DNA of 64,000 bases from Citrus sinensis (Eukaryota; Streptophyta; Magnoliopsida; Sapindales; Rutaceae): contig NC_068558.1 in NCBI RefSeq assembly GCF_022201045.2, positions 49,517,501 through 49,581,500 on the forward strand, in the 5' to 3' direction. This document shows, piece by piece, positions 38,026 to 50,386 of this stretch (positions are counted from its first letter, which is position 1; each line of letters opens with the position of its first letter). The position numbers were made by a program, and so were the translations under genes. The notes under the pieces are model-generated. The model was not told the DNA's origin. It searched no databases and saw only the letters and a program-made list of their open reading frames with translations.

Positions 38026-39600
38026 TTACCAGCGTTCTCTTGGCCTACCATCAGGAAACACAGGGGCTAGCACCTTTTCTTTTTTCTTCACAGAGCTATC
38101 TACCAGTTTAGCTGATTTGTTTTCTCCAATCTTTACAGTTCCATAATCTTCATCAAAATCTGGAGGCATATCATCATCTTCATCACTCCAATCATCTTCA
38201 TTGCCATCATCAACATCATCAAACTGACCATCAGTCATATAATCATCAATTGACCAGTCCTCTCCATCCTCACCACTTCCCTCTTCTGGTTCATCAGTCC
38301 TGTCAGAGTAGTGATCATCTTTCTGGGGAGCACCTCTCTTTGGAAATCTAGGAACAGAGACAAGCGCGCGGAATTTCTCTTTGATAACCAACAGTCGATC
38401 CTTATCTATCAATTGGGAATCACGGTAAGCTTCCCTGAGGAAAACTGAATCTCTATCCCCTTTCAAGGAGACATAGAACATATCAGGGTGCCTTATCAGC
38501 ATTCCCCTTACTTGCTGAGAGAACCTAAACTCCTCTCTGAAATGAGTAAGGTGATCCACAAGAGTTTTCTTCTCAACAGTGAGGCTCAAAATCTCATGAA
38601 CAATTCCACAAGCATGCTTTTCTTTCTCTGGTGTTCCTGGCCTTAATCCTGAAAAATCTGAATAAGGGGATATATATGGCATATCTCTAAACTGACAAAT
38701 TCTTCTCGTTTCACCCTTGGAAAGATTAAGACCCTTTGGAAGCTTCACTCTATTGAACTTAAGTGGTCTATCAATAATCAAATCTTTTTCTTTCAACTCT
38801 CTGATTCGATTTTCCTCCGCAGCTAATTCTGCAGCTGATACAGCAAGCTGGGGGTCCCAATGTGTTAATTCTAACGCAGGGCCTCTCTCAGTTGCAACAA
38901 CACGGAAATATTGGGGGTACCTATGACAAATTGTGTCACGAAACTCAAGCGGTAGCCCAAGATCAGTCTTTAAATGCGCAATTTTCTCCAACAAAATCCG
39001 CTTCTCTAGTGACATCATCAACAATTTCCTCAATTTAGTAACCAACAAATCTTCCATTTCATTCCTAACCTTCACCTCTTCTAAGTAGAGCCTTTCAGCT
39101 TCTGGTGTCAATTTGAACCGCAATGAATAAACCCCTTCTTCTATGATTTCGAACACAGCAGGGAACTTCCTCAACAAGGCAATAAACCTACGCTTTTTTG
39201 TGAGACCCAAATCTCTTCTGAACCTACCCAATTGCTTAAGGGACATAATTCTATCAGGTTGACTTACTAAAATCTTCCTAATCTTTGACACCAATTTGAG
39301 CTTCTTGTCCCTTTGAATCACATTATCAAAGGGAAGCTCTTTCCTTCTCTTCACAGAAGCTCTAACTGGAGCAACGGGTATGTGGGGTTTGTTAACATTA
39401 CCCGGAGAACCGAATCTTTTGTGTAAAACCAAACCTTTACCCCAAAACTGAGACTTTTCAACTTGCGTTGTTGAGGCTGAGAGGTGGGATTTTACATAAA
39501 GTTTGGGCTTTTCAAGGAAGGGAGATTTGTAAGAGAGGAATAAGGGAAAGGATGGAGACAGTGTGGCTTTAGCGGAAGAAAGAAACAGTATGGGCTCCAT
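38026..39600 (-). CDS. WTF1: PORR-domain chloroplast RNA-splicing factor, WTF1-like
   Basis: Uninterrupted 524-residue reading frame. The N-terminus is Ser/Pro-rich with few acids (MEPILFLSSAKATLSPSF), as expected of a chloroplast transit peptide. The PORR domain (plant organelle RNA recognition) starts near residue 90 with VIQRDKKLKLVSKIRKIL and runs through repeated PxxF/FxxxxxG-type blocks such as LLRKFPAVFEIIEEG and MLIRHPDMFYVSLKGDRDSV. The C-terminus (from about residue 420) is very acidic, rich in Asp and Glu. In maize and Arabidopsis WTF1 works with RNC1 in splicing chloroplast group II introns. The start codon is supported by the transit-peptide-like sequence. Neighbour order supports orthology. 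Confidence 0.93.
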   Translation of the reverse strand: MEPILFLSSAKATLSPSFPLFLSYKSPFLEKPKLYVKSHLSASTTQVEKSQFWGKGLVLHKRFGSPGNVNKPHIPVAPVRASVKRRKELPFDNVIQRDKKLKLVSKIRKILVSQPDRIMSLKQLGRFRRDLGLTKKRRFIALLRKFPAVFEIIEEGVYSLRFKLTPEAERLYLEEVKVRNEMEDLLVTKLRKLLMMSLEKRILLEKIAHLKTDLGLPLEFRDTICHRYPQYFRVVATERGPALELTHWDPQLAVSAAELAAEENRIRELKEKDLIIDRPLKFNRVKLPKGLNLSKGETRRICQFRDMPYISPYSDFSGLRPGTPEKEKHACGIVHEILSLTVEKKTLVDHLTHFREEFRFSQQVRGMLIRHPDMFYVSLKGDRDSVFLREAYRDSQLIDKDRLLVIKEKFRALVSVPRFPKRGAPQKDDHYSDRTDEPEEGSGEDGEDWSIDDYMTDGQFDDVDDGNEDDWSDEDDDMPPDFDEDYGTVKIGENKSAKLVDSSVKKKEKVLAPVFPDGRPRERW

Positions 39601-40220
39601 TTTTCAAGTTTACTGTAAATAAGGGTAAATAAAAAGGGCAACTCCAAGCTCATAAACAGAGACAGAGGAATTACCTGCCTTCTTTGGTCTCAGTTTGGAG
39701 GCCGAAGCTCGTTCTGTGAAGTGAAATGAATAAATAATTTGATTAGGGTTTATGAACAAAAACCCTTTGCAGTGCAAAGACTGATATTTCTGTTGGCAAT
39801 GAACGAAGAATTGAGGATATCGTCACTTGTCTTGTCTGCACTTCAATGTACTTGTGAAAAAAATCAAGGCTATAATTGTCTTTAATGCCAAAAAAGTTAC
39901 AACAACGGTTCGGTCCTTGTACTCTTGATAATATTTTATAATATTAAGCTTAAATATTCGAGTTTCTCAATAAAGACTTAGTTTTGATTTTTAGTTAATC
40001 GATAGACAATAAATAGAGTCCGTATAACTGGTTTTCGTCCGGGCGCTCTATTTTATGGAGCTGGCTAAGTTAAGATTCTGTAACTTACAAATCCAACTGT
40101 AGCCAACTCTTATTGCCTGCATTTGCACGGTTTTTCTCTCTCCTCAGGACACGTGTGCTGCTTCCATTGGGTGTGTACGTTACAAATTCTGTAACGTAGA
40201 TTGGTCCCTATTATATATAT
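39601..40220. other. WTF1 leader and promoter, left part of a divergent promoter region
   Basis: Sequence between the WTF1 start and the inserted MITE. No gene seen. Together with 41483-41835 it separates two divergent genes. Confidence 0.5.
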
Positions 40221-41482
40221 GAGTGCTGCTATGTATCGAGAGGGACGAGAGAAACGGCAGCAGTTGCTGCCGTTTCGCCTCTCGTTCATCTCACTCGTTA
40301 AAACATTAAAAAAATGAAAAAAAAATTTTGAATAAAGAAATGGCATGTGAAATCTAGCAGGCTTTCACTTTCCTGAACTTTCACTTTCCTCTCTCACGCA
40401 AATCACGCAAATCACTATCTTCTCAACTGTTCACGGTCTCCTCCCTCTCCAGCCAGCCTTTCACGAACTGCTCACGACCATTAAAATGAAACATTTAACA
40501 CAAATAGAAGTGATGACAAGATGTATCGGCTCATTTTTTAAATACGAAAATCAATTGAAAATTAAATGAAGTCTTAATAAATCAACCTAGGGTTACTGAT
40601 GAGCAAAAAAATATTAGAGTTGGATGATCTGCTTTGTCTATAATTATTGATGAGTAACAACAAAGTTTAAAATTTTTAGATGTCACGTCGCCACACATAA
40701 CTATAAAAGCCTTCCTTATGAGAGCCTAATAATTCAAGTTCGCCCATTTTACACCCACCTGAAAATCAATCGTAAGCGCTGCCTAGTTACTTATACATTG
40801 GGATCATCCATATGGTGGCAGCTTATGACATGCATATCTATTTAATTATCTGCTTCTCTTGTAATTAATGGCTATATATCACTGCCTGCTTCCTTTTCAA
40901 TATTGCTTCTTTAATTCTCTTGTCATTGCGAATCCTTGCCTCTGCAAGTGTTTATAGTTTACAATTCCAATCCTGAAACTGGAAAACCAAATCCTGAAGG
41001 CTATGCTTACAGTTCCAAAACGAAAAACAAAACCAACTGATAATGGTCGAGTTTCCAAATCAAAACCTGAGGATGGCACTTCTGGATACCACCTTGATAA
41101 ATCCAAATCCGAGACTGAAACTACAACTTAGCTTATTACATGTGGGCGTTTTAATGAAAAAAAAAAGGTATGTACTTTAATTTGTTCTACAATCCGAAAT
41201 ATTTTTGCCGGAAGCCGTGAGGGAGAGAGGATGTCGACCAGTTGAGAAGATGGTGATATTTGCGTGAGATAATGATGATTTGCGTGAGGGAGAGAGGAAA
41301 GTCAGAGCTGGAGATCAATTGATAAGTTTTCCCTTTGCACGCAATGATAAAACACTCTTTCTTTATTCATTCTTTTATTATTTTAATGTTTTAGGTAGCG
41401 AGAGGAACAAGAAGCGAAACAACAACAGAGAATGTCGTTTCTCTCAGCATTATCTAGTTCCTCTCGCTCCCTAGCATTTTCC
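40221..41482. mobile_element. Non-autonomous Mutator-type element between divergent genes, 1262 bp
   Basis: Arms of about 250 bp at each end are inverted copies. The left end (GAGAGAAACGGCAG, then TTTCGCCTCTCGTTC, TAAAACATTAAAA, GAATAAAGAAA, TCACGCAAATCA, ATCTTCTCAACTG) matches the reverse complement of the right end in the same order. Likely 9-bp target duplications TATATATAT lie at 40212-40220 and 41483-41491, though the right one sits in a microsatellite, so the border may be off by some bases. The left arm contains a palindrome CGGCAGCAGTTGCTGCCG. The interior (about 40470-41200) holds a 180-nt open stretch that resembles coding DNA but is not identified. Confidence 0.7.
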
Positions 41483-41523
<41 letters not shown>

Positions 41524-41835
41524 AAGAATAAATTTAAGACCCCTGGTTGGGCGGTTAGTGTCCTTTGACCCCAAGCGTTTTAATGTCAATAGGTTTTTAT
41601 TTTTTAACGACCAGTTTAATGCAAATGAGTACTTCCGTCCTTAATTGAGTGATCATATAATATTAGGGATCCGTGTGGGAACCCAAAACCAAAAGAATGA
41701 AACGACATGTCGAAGTAATGACAAGTGAAAATCAGACCCGTCGTAAGTATAATCTGTTTACAAACGCTATGAAGGAAGCTCTTTTCCATCCAAATCCCTC
41801 TACCTTTTGAATTGGCCGTTAGACAAAACACAGAA

Positions 41836-44569
41836 ATGGCGAAAAGGAGAGACCGCCGAGTTGCACCGAGCCCGGGCCGTCCTAAAAACCGAGTCGAATC
41901 GGCTGCTCGATTAGACCAGTTCAGCGACTCAGCTTCCGATCGCAAGCTCATCACCATTTTCGTTATCTTCTTCATCGTGATTCCCACCGTGTCCGTACTC
42001 TTATACTGTACCAAATACTCTACACGCGCCAACCGTTCGGCGACTCACATGCATCAGCGAGGACTCGTCAAAACTGATGTGAATTACCAAGAAATCCTCA
42101 CGGTGAGTACTGCTTGTATTCTACTCTTATGAGTTATGATGTATTCTACTGTTATCTTATTTATAATCTCCTATATGAAACGCTGTGTTAATTGAAATTT
42201 TACCGAGTATTTCAGGAGAATTCAAAGGTTTCAGAGAATGCGTCCCATCGGTATTACACGTATCCCGTATTGGCCTATATTACTCCATGGTCAGTTCACT
42301 AAACGGCTTCATTTAGATTTTGATGTTTAATTACTGTGGTTTCAAATTGTCTGAGCTTATTGTGTTTGGTTGTTAATATGATGTTCCTTGCAGGAATTCT
42401 AAGGGCTATGAACTGGCCAAGATGTTCAATTCTAAATTTACACACTTATCACCTGTTTGGTATGATCTCAAGAGGTATGTCCATCTGATACCTATTATCG
42501 ACCTGGCACTGACTGTGCTTGTTTTAAGACTATCACTGGATTTTCTGAATGCCTAAGAATTGTGGCTAAATTTCCTTAATTTTAAAAGTATAAACAGAGT
42601 TGACAGTATGAGAAGGGGGGGGGGGGGGGGGGGCTTTTGCTGTCTCTAGACTTAATTGATGCTGGCATCTCAAACTACAGAAGGGGTTTTTTAATATGTG
42701 TGTGCTGTATGTAGTAAAGTTGGGAACATAACAATTCTGTGTTTCATAGACTGTTGTATGACTTTCTGTTGCCAGCCAGGGAACTAGCTTAATCCTGGAA
42801 GGAAGACATAATGCAGATGCAGGATGGCTTTTGGAGCTTAGAAAAGGAGATGCCCTGGTAATAGAATTGGCCGAGTGTTCTGTCTTTTTTTTTTTTTTAA
42901 CTTTTCCCCTTTGGCAGTTGGAACATATGAAACTTACAGCTAAAGAAGGTACTTAAAATTGGTTGGTTTAATCATGCAATTAGACATCCATTTTTAAACA
43001 TTCTCATACGAATGTCATTAGATTCATTTATCGTTTATGGGAAACATTGTCTCTCTCTCAATATCTAGATCATGGTTAGGTAGCTATTAATTTTTGACAA
43101 ACCTGCATGGATTATTTAAATCTTGTGAAGTTCTACTGTTTTGATGTGTTAGGTGTTACCCAGAGTGGTTCTGGAAGCATTTCCAAAGGAGCTTCTCAGA
43201 AAGAAGAAACTGAGGGACAAAGCCATTGACCTTATATTAACAGAGTGCAAGTAGGCTGCCAGTTCCTATATTTCTTTTTACTTCCTCTCCAATTTAGGGG
43301 TGTGATAGGAAATTGATTTGGTGATTATATTTCTATAATGATACGCCGGGTTCTTAACAATAGATCATTTTTATGTTGTTTAACCTCTCATTCTTATCAT
43401 TAGAAGTGTTGTTATTCCGTGTGAATTGAGGACTTTGATCCCCTGGTCTCTACAATTATAAATGGACATGATTGGTTTTTGTGCCAGTGGGGTGTCCTCT
43501 ATCATCAGTGATCTGAGTATTTGCTTTTGATTAGTTTGAGAAAAAAAAACATGTATTTAGTTGTTTATACACTGAGATCTGTGTGGATCCTCCCCTTTTG
43601 GAAACAGGGAAATGGAATATGATGGTATAGTGCTAGAGTCTTGGTCCACGTGGACAGCTTATGGCATTTTGCATGATCCAGAATTGCGGAATATGGTAAC
43701 TGTTTACTAATGTATAAAACTTTTTTTTTCTTTAATATTTGAACAGTTTGGAGATTTCCATAATTAGTTTCTGGACTCTTACTGCTCAACTTTGTAATCC
43801 ACCCAACCTTGCTCATCTGATCAGTGATATCTGAAAGTGACAAATCCTCTTCTTTTGAAAACTCAGGCACTAGAGTTTATAAAACAACTTGGAAATGCGC
43901 TGCACAGTGTGAACTCAGTGAGAAACAGGAAGCAACATTTGCAGTTGGTCTATGTCATAGGTCCACCACATTCAGAGAAGTTCCAACCACATGACTTTGG
44001 GCCAGTGGATCTGCAGAGCTTGAGTGATGCCGTAGATGGTTTCTCATTAATGACTTATGACTTCTCAGGTCCCCATAACCCTGGTCCTAATGCTCCACTG
44101 AAGTGGATAAGTTTTACCCTGCAGCTGCTCCTTGGTAGCCCTGGCATTGGCACTCGTAGCTTAGCTAGGAAGATATTTCTTGGCATCAATTTCTATGGAA
44201 ATGATTTTGTCCTTTCAGAAGGTATGCTGTTTTTTTTTTTGGCCCCATTTTTTGGAGATTGGTTTCTTTGTAAAGTAGCCATAGAGAGGCTCTCGTTCAT
44301 ATAATGGAATTGCAGCATCAGGTGGTGGAGCCATCACTGGAAGGGAGTACCTCAACTTATTGCAGAAGCACAAGCCTGCACTCCAGTGGGAAAAGAACAG
44401 TGGGGAGCACTTCTTCTTCTTCTCTGATGAAAATCAAGTCAAGCATGCTGTGTTTTACCCTTCATTAATATCAATTTCCATGCGACTAGAGGAAGCTAAG
44501 TTATGGGGAACTGGCATTGCCATCTGGGAAATTGGGCAAGGTTTGGATTACTTTTTTGATCTACTGTAA
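41836..44569 (+). CDS. GH18 chitinase-domain-containing protein (CHID1-like)
   Basis: Eight exons: 41836-42102, 42216-42289, 42394-42474, 42776-42857, 43153-43250, 43608-43695, 43867-44221 and 44316-44569. They total 1299 nt, for 432 residues, with GT-AG introns and continuous phase. An N-terminal basic stretch is followed by one hydrophobic segment ([20 protein letters not shown]), so it is probably a type II membrane protein or has an uncleaved signal anchor. The rest is a GH18 TIM barrel ([46 protein letters not shown]). The active-site DxxDxDxE motif of true chitinases is not seen; the equivalent strand reads YDGIVLESW. It resembles human CHID1 (stabilin-1-interacting chitinase-like protein), so it more likely binds than cleaves glycans. 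Intron 3 contains a run of 19 G. Confidence 0.9.
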
Positions 44570-45099
44570 CACCAACTACTACGGTTCTTCTTCTAACACT
44601 GTAAGTATAATTTTAGGTATTCCTTTATATTTTTATCTTTCCAGTAAAAAAGGTAACTAACATTTGAAAGACTCCTTATAAAATCTACATTTAGGCATGG
44701 GCTCTGTAAATGCCACCTAGACTATTGGCCAGCTGTAGCATTTTCTTTCCTCTGTCATCGGAGAAATGAGTTCTGAGTTGTAGGCATGTAAAATTAGGCT
44801 TTAATTTTAAGGGTAATTATCCGACAACTTTTTTTTTTTTACTTTTTAAAAAATATACATTTTTTTTTAGAGAATCCCACCTAATGTTTACAAAATGTGT
44901 CATTATTCTATTGATAAATGTGTCATTATTTTATTGCGATTTAGACTAACAGAACATTGATAAAATGACAGACTATTTTACCTCTTAATGTAAAACTACA
45001 ATTTCAAAATGACCAAAAAAAAAAAAAGTTAGAAGACTTCGGTTTTTCTTTGCAATTTAGGTGTTAAATAATAAATGAAACAAAATAATCAGTTTTATA
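44570..45099. other. 3' region of the GH18 gene, no gene seen
   Basis: T-rich probable 3' UTR followed by AT-rich DNA with a short direct repeat AATGTGTCATTATT (about 44896 and 44920). No coding signal. Confidence 0.5.
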
Positions 45100-45777
45100 A
45101 TGCAACAAGATAATCAAATTTACAATTCAATTCAATCTTCCAAAATCGAACGAATCACCAGAATCATCAACGACCATCCCTTTTCTGATCAACCACTGCA
45201 CCCAAAACTCTTCCAATGCATCCTAGAAACAACTTCCCTTTCCTCAACTCTCATTGGGAACGTTCTAGGCCACCTCTTAGCCGCTCACTCGAATGGCTTT
45301 AAAGCCCTCAGATTCTTCAAATTCATCCTTCAACAACCCCAGTCCACTCCAACCTCTCGAGCTTTTGAAAAGAACCTTCACATCCTCGCACGTATGCGCC
45401 ATTTCGATCAAGCTTGGGAGCTAATGACACAAGTGCAACGCACTCACCCTTCGCTGCGCGCACTCAAGTCCATGAGCATCATGCTGTCAATAAATCCGAG
45501 ATTTCAATCCTATGAAGAAACCCTCGATGCACTTGACAGGATGGAGAGGGAAGTTTTTGTAGGGATAAGGAAATTCCATAGCGAAGAGTTTAATGCACTT
45601 CTTCAAGCATATTGCACTCAAAAGGAAATGAAAGAGGCAAGGCCAGTGTTTGTAGAATTGTTCTTGCGCTTTGCTTCCAACAACAAAACTATGAGCATTT
45701 TGCTTCCGGGGTTGAAGGAATCTGGGGATGTTACGGCAATGAAGATATTTTACCATGAAATGGTACTTCGAGGATAA
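45100..45777 (+). pseudogene. Truncated PPR-like ORF
   Basis: Open frame of 225 residues. It begins MQQDNQIYNSIQSS and contains a helical repeat region typical of short P-class mitochondrial PPR proteins (GFKALRFFKFILQQP; HILARMRHFDQAWELM; FNALLQAYCTQKEMKEARPVF). The last motif stops at MKIFYHEMVLRG, where a normal family member would continue with further PPR motifs. Downstream sequence in all frames shows no continuation before a transposon starts at 45848. It is probably a truncated gene or pseudogene, but the frame itself has no internal stops, so a short functional protein cannot be excluded. Confidence 0.6.
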
Positions 45778-45847
45778 TCGATTTCCTTCCCTCTTCGCCC
45801 AGCTCAAATTTGATGAGCCGGGCGGACGGATGATAGTTATAATCTAA

Positions 45848-46466
45848 GGTAGTATTTGTTTTTTAACTTAATGACTTAAAGTGATTTAACTTAATTAATT
45901 AAGTTAATTAGAGTTGTTTGTTTTTATAATTTAATGAGACTTTTTAGATAATTTTGACTTAATAAAATAAGTTAATTTTTTTGACTTTTTACTTAATGGA
46001 GAAATCTCAATTAAGTCAATTACTTGCTAATGTCAAAAATATCCTTACTTTATAGTTTATTTTTCATGTCTATCCCAAAATTCACCTATAGACATTTACC
46101 CCACATAAAAATATCTATGTTTTTTCTTTCTTATATTATATATGATAAAATTTAAAATTTATGGTATTTTATATATTAAAATTCTAAAATATTATGTATT
46201 CACTTGAATATAGTTTTACTTATAAATGTTAAAATATTATGGTATTTAATATATTATTTATTTGACATTCAAATTTAATAAGGATACAAATATAAAAGTA
46301 TATATTTTTAACTTTTTAAGTTGAAAAAAATAAACAACTTAATACTTATTTTCTGAGATTCAGACGAAAAAATAAATATATTATTTAGATTCAAATATTC
46401 AGATCTATTCAAAATTTAAATTAATTCAAATTTATTCAGATTTCAAACAAAAAAACAAACGCTACT
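45848..46466. mobile_element. Tourist/PIF-Harbinger-like MITE, 619 bp
   Basis: The ends GGTAGTATTTGTTTTTT and (reverse complement) AGTAGCGTTTGTTTTTT are imperfect inverted repeats. They are flanked by the trinucleotide TAA at 45845-45847 and 46467-46469, the classic target of this superfamily. No coding capacity. It lies only about 70 bp after the truncated PPR ORF. Confidence 0.6.
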
Positions 46467-46811
46467 TAAGTAAATTTGGACAAAAGAAAGAAATTGCAGT
46501 GGGCTGGGCCCATTCCTATTTTCTATTTTTCATTTATTTCGACAAGCATTCGACGTACTCTTTTTTCTTTTTTCTTTTTTTTTCCGGGTAAGAAATATTT
46601 GAAGTAACGTTCTTCTTTGAAGAAGCAATGTATATAAAATAAAATCTTTTTAAAGAGGTGACGGAATTTATTTTAACTTGTACTTATGCGCTGTACATGT
46701 ACTGCTGAGAAGGAGTTTCTAAAACTTTCTTCGGAAAATTTCTCAGCCACACAATCAGATGAAATCATTTTACCCGAAAAACATGATCGCAAACTTATCA
46801 TCTTGATTTGC

Positions 46812-46859
46812 CACGTGTCATTCAGTGGGTGGAAAAGATCTCGTATCTCGTTCCACGTG
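46812..46859. promoter_or_regulatory. Two G-boxes in the TROL promoter
   Basis: CACGTG occurs at 46812-46817 (in CCACGTGTCA) and at 46854-46859, about 200-245 bp upstream of the TROL start. G-boxes bind bZIP and bHLH factors including light regulators and are common in photosynthetic gene promoters. Function is inferred. Confidence 0.5.
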
Positions 46860-47055
46860 AGCACTTCTTCGCCACTGTAAGTACGTCGGCCAAATTGGAC
46901 CAACTGAAGGCTGAAGCTAAAGATTGTGATTCTCTGGCCTTTGCTTGCTCACCTCTCCATCACATCCTGAAAAGAAAACAAATTCTACATAGCATGCTGG
47001 CTCAAGCATTTCCATCAATTCTTTGAGAGGCCAAAAGATCATATAAAATTATGCC

Positions 47056-50000
47056 ATGGAGGCCCTCAATCCAGCGGGCTTGATACCTTTATCGGTTCTT
47101 TGTGACAGAAGATCAGAACCCAGAAAAATTCAATCACTTTCCACGGCTTCTTTACCCAAACTCGCAACTTCTGCTTCTAATAAAACCACCCAACAAAATT
47201 TTCTAGAGTGTTTTGCAAAGAGTGTGCATGGCGGTTTAGTGCTGTTATCTTCAGTTCTTGGTACTGGTTTAGCTCAAGCTTTAACATATGAAGAAGCGCT
47301 GCAGCAGTCAGCAGGCTCTTCAGCATCTGATGTTGATGCAAGTGGATTTATTGACAGCGTAATCAGTTTTGGAACAGAGAATCCTTTAGCTATAGCTGGT
47401 GGTGTCACCATTTTGGCTGTTCCATTAGTTTTGTCTCAGGTTCTGAACAAGCCTAAGTCATGGGGTGTTGAGTCTGCAAGGAATGCTTATGCAAAGTTGG
47501 GTGACGATGCGAGTGCCCAGTTGCTTGATATAAGAGCTCCCGTGGAATTTCGGCAAGTAGGTAGTCCTGATGTCCGGGGTTTGGGGAAGAGGCCGGTTTC
47601 GATTGTTTACAAAGGTGACGATAAGCCGGGCTTCTTGAAGAAGCTGTCTTTGAAGTTCAAGGAACCAGAAAATACTACATTGTTCATTCTAGACAAGTAA
47701 GCTTCAGAACCCAGTTGTTCTCTTACCAGTGATTAGTTAAAAAGTCAAAGAGGAAGAGAGGGATTAATGGTAGAAAAATATTCACATTATTTATGAAATG
47801 TAAATCTTTTTAGAAATAAGTGACTAGAGGGTATACGATAGAGTGTGTTATAATCCATTTGCTGTCAAGATTAGACTTAAAGTTCTGTTTTGTTTTGGAA
47901 TTCAATGAACCAGCAAGCTTGAAGGTCTGCATAGTTGGGATTATCTGTGTAGTACAAATAGAAATGCTGGATGAGACAATGCTATATTAGTAATTCTAGA
48001 GGCTATTACATTTGTTGTCAAGTTGAAATGATTCTTGTAACATAGCCTGCAAATGAAGTCTATAAACTTAAAATAACATCCATTTCGTTGCTTAAATAAG
48101 TTGTGCAAAATCTCATGAAACCATTGAGTGCTAGCATGATTGATAAAATAAGGAAACACAAATCCAAATTCCTAGCCACCAAGTGGTTTGAAGCAGACCA
48201 AGTTCTACTCACAAACCTCAAAAGTACATTTCAGAAACCGCGAGCCTGTGGTTGTGGTCCTGAAAACTTCCTAATGGATGCACTCCCATTAATGATACAA
48301 GTGTCCTCTTATTGAGAGTCCAGCGACAGAGCCACATGGGGACCAATGGGCTGATTATATTTTTTTCTGAAAACCATTTTCAGCTAAAAATTCTATTTGC
48401 CCCAGATAAAATTTTTTATTTGTCCCTGCTGGCTTTGAAGAATATCAGAGAAAGGAGGCTCAAAATTTTATTTCATCACCAAGATCACTTATTATGAATG
48501 TGTTAAATCCAAAACTAATTTAAGAAACGCATGAGGAAAATCAAATTCTTGAAATAAATTAAATTTGCACGCTCTGGGTTCAAAGTCTGGCTTTGCCGCT
48601 GAATGAAATGGTTTGTGTTGATGCATAGCTGTAGCAACTTTATGTGCTATACATTTTCTTTGTCCTTACTTTCTTTGTCATTTTGAAAATTGACATGCAA
48701 AGTTAATCCTGCTTATCCTGTGATGAAAGCCAGATTTGATGGGAACTCTGAACTGGTTGCTGAGTTGGTCACCATAAATGGATTCAAAAATGCATACACT
48801 ATAAAAGATGGAGCAGAAGGACCTCGTGGATGGATGGTATATGCTGTTCCTGCAATCTTATTCTTTTTTCTGTTGAATATCATTTAAAAAGTGAGAGATC
48901 TACGGAAATATTGCAGAACAGTGGTCTTCCTTGGATACCGCCAAAGAAAGCATTGGGTCTTGACCTGAGCAATTTGACAGAAACTATCAGTGGTGCAATT
49001 GGAGTACGTATTGCATTATTTCTATTTACTACAGCACTTTAGTTTTTAATTTTAATACACCTGATGGGAACTTCCTTTTTCTTTGAATTCGAAAAGCCTA
49101 TTTATCCTCTAACTTTGAACTGGTATTTTTAACCCATGTAAAGAAAATATGAACAGAATTTAATGTAATTACCATAAATAATTTCTGTTCAAATACCCTC
49201 AAGGGTAAAATTGACATATTCGGTTATGAAATTCTTGCGACAGGTTTACTAGCTCATTTTCCTGATTTTGTAATGATGTGGGAACACTTGACTATTAATG
49301 TGCAGGAGGGCTCGGAGGGCTTTTCTGTTACCCTTGCAATTGCTGCAGCTGCAGGATTGGGTGTTTTGGCATTTTCAGAGGTTGGTTGAGTCCTTCGCAT
49401 ATTAGTTTTTTCAGGCTCCTTTCGTTCAATATCAGCTTTATGATGTGAAATTTAAGACTCAGAGTTCTGCTATATCTTTGCCAGATAGAAACGATATTGC
49501 AAATTCTAGGCTCAGCTGCTCTTGTTCAATTTGCTAGCAAGAAGCTCCTGTTTGCAGAGGTAAATCGCTGACACTTTTCTAGAGTAACAGACTTGATCCC
49601 ATAACGGCACAATATTACTCAAACCTCATCGTTTTCAGATCCTAAATGGTTTAAGTTCACTCTCCTTCACTGATTTATGTTTCAGGATCGGAAACAAACA
49701 CTACAACAGGTTGATGAATTCCTGAACACCAAGGTCGCCCCTAAAGAGCTTGCTGATGACATAAAGGTATTTACTATTTAGTGTAACAGTCTTGGTAGTT
49801 GTTCCTCTTTTTCGAATTTCATAATTCAGGACAGTGAACTGATACAGAGAAATAAATGTTAATAGAAAGAGGTGAATAGATCCTCGTACAGCTGGAATTG
49901 ACAATCAATAGAATTCTTTTTAAATTTTTTATATCTAAACTATTACTTATTGTCCATAATTATTTCTTGTTTGCATGCACCTGGGAAACTTAGCAAATTG

Positions 50001-50386
50001 GAAAGACACTTCTACCATCACCGGCAAATGGCAAGGCTCTCCCTGCCTCCACTGACAGCAAAGTCCAGAAGGCAGATGATTCACCTGAGGCTGTCCCCCA
50101 GCCAAAAGTAGAAGCAGCTGCAGACCCCCCTCCCCAAGTAAATTCGGTGCCCAAAACAGAAGTTAAAGCAGACTCACTTCCTAGATTTCAAAGATCTCTT
50201 TCACCATACCCTGCTGTAATGCTTACTTCCATTGCACATGAGATCCTTGCAATTAGCCAATTTGTTCTTAAGTCTTGTGAGTTTTGAGTTTTCCACTTAA
50301 GAGATGCTAACAAATCATGCATCCTTTCTTGTTTGCAGTATCCAGATTTGAAGCCTCCAACTTCTCCTACCCCATCACAGCCCTAG
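47056..50386 (+). CDS. TROL: Thylakoid rhodanese-like protein TROL
   Basis: Eight exons: 47056-47696, 48734-48836, 48917-49003, 49306-49380, 49485-49559, 49686-49766, 49994-50215 and 50339-50386. They total 1332 nt, for 443 residues, with consistent phases. An N-terminal transit peptide rich in Ser/Thr is followed by a hydrophobic segment near residues 55-75, then a second one ([20 protein letters not shown]). A rhodanese-like domain spans about residues 140-250. Where an active rhodanese has its catalytic Cys, this protein reads LDKFDGNSE, so it should lack sulfurtransferase activity. A further membrane segment ([18 protein letters not shown]) precedes a Pro-rich tail ending [15 protein letters not shown], the motif known to tether ferredoxin-NADP reductase (FNR) to the thylakoid. 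TROL thereby positions FNR at the end of photosynthetic electron transport. Confidence 0.94.

Noticed and set aside
42615-42633. Run of 19 G in GH18 intron 3, and run of 16 C at 26796-26811
   Set aside because: Homopolymers prone to sequencing or assembly error. They could form G-quadruplex-like structures, but nothing around them supports a function.
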